5,126 nucleotides of DNA, taken from contig DATNNZ010000377.1 of assembly GCA_035601575.1 (NCBI GenBank), forward strand, positions 1 through 5,126, read 5' to 3'. Shown piece by piece: positions 5,058 through 5,126 of this stretch. The position numbers and the translations under genes are program-made. Every line of letters starts with the position of its first letter. Positions within the stretch are counted from its first letter, which is position 1. A model generated the notes under the pieces. It did not search any database, was not told the origin of the DNA, and saw only the letters and a list, made by a program, of their open reading frames with translations. The DNA is from DASTDH01 sp035601575. GTDB lineage: Bacteria; Verrucomicrobiota; Verrucomicrobiia; Chthoniobacterales; JAFAMB01.

Positions 5058-5126
5058 GAGTTGCGCGTTCTAGGGAGGGGATGGAACAAGTTATCCTATA
5101 CGACGGGCTGCTCGATCTAAAGGGAG

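Larger units (their letters stand above)
4833..5126. other. non-coding integrase upstream region
   Basis: No gene stands out. It contains the candidate integrase promoter, an inverted repeat at 4928-4959, CGCTAA repeated 17 nt apart (4859-4864 and 4876-4881) and TATCCG repeated 10 nt apart. A 19-codon - strand frame (5034-4975, MKTRKLSEIRASFPGLKWA) is open but has no ribosome-binding site and is too short to call. No tRNA end is visible. Confidence 0.45.

Overview
The window looks like accessory, partly decayed bacterial DNA: a tyrosine recombinase (integrase) gene at the right end, and to its left a run of small orphan genes, gene fragments and long weakly coding stretches. The codon style, the C-terminal wording of the integrase and an OB-fold fragment remind me of soil Verrucomicrobiota. 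That taxonomic call is an inference from pattern memory, not a measurement. I see no rRNA, tRNA, CRISPR array or complete insertion sequence.

Left part (1-1110). A possible broken gene lies on the + strand near 134-287. On the - strand is a compact run of three reading frames read right to left. First comes a truncated OB-fold remnant (1110-916), then a two-helix small membrane protein (923-672) whose ATG overlaps the end of the remnant by 8 nt, then a single-helix small protein (669-379) starting 2 nt after the previous stop. The tight spacing suggests one transcription unit.

Middle part (1182-2288). Two weak + strand frames (1182-1394 and 1391-1588) meet in a 4-nt GTGA overlap and may be spurious. 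The second contains a nested inverted-repeat structure. On the - strand lies a 131-residue piece of a large STAND/NACHT-type NTPase with neither its NTP-binding part nor its C-terminal repeats, so it is a pseudogene fragment. To its right is an unrecognised but protein-like 78-aa gene (2288-2052).

Right part (2534-5126). A DUF4145-domain gene on the - strand (3139-2534) has a convincing catalytic-looking helical domain but no N-terminal zinc-ribbon. Diverging from it is a + strand pair: a 64-aa hypothetical protein (3264-3458) and, 4 nt later, a 29-aa single-helix microprotein (3463-3552). These face the integrase gene (4829-3702, - strand), whose upstream region holds a candidate promoter, an 11-12 bp hairpin and short repeats that could belong to an attachment site.

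Together, the integrase, the STAND fragment (a family often used in antiphage defence) and the DUF4145 protein (a family often found near restriction and defence genes) suggest an eroding integrative element or defence island. No intact, recognisable new system is visible. The most interesting points are the gene fragments hidden in unexpected frames and the two sets of tightly packed membrane microproteins.
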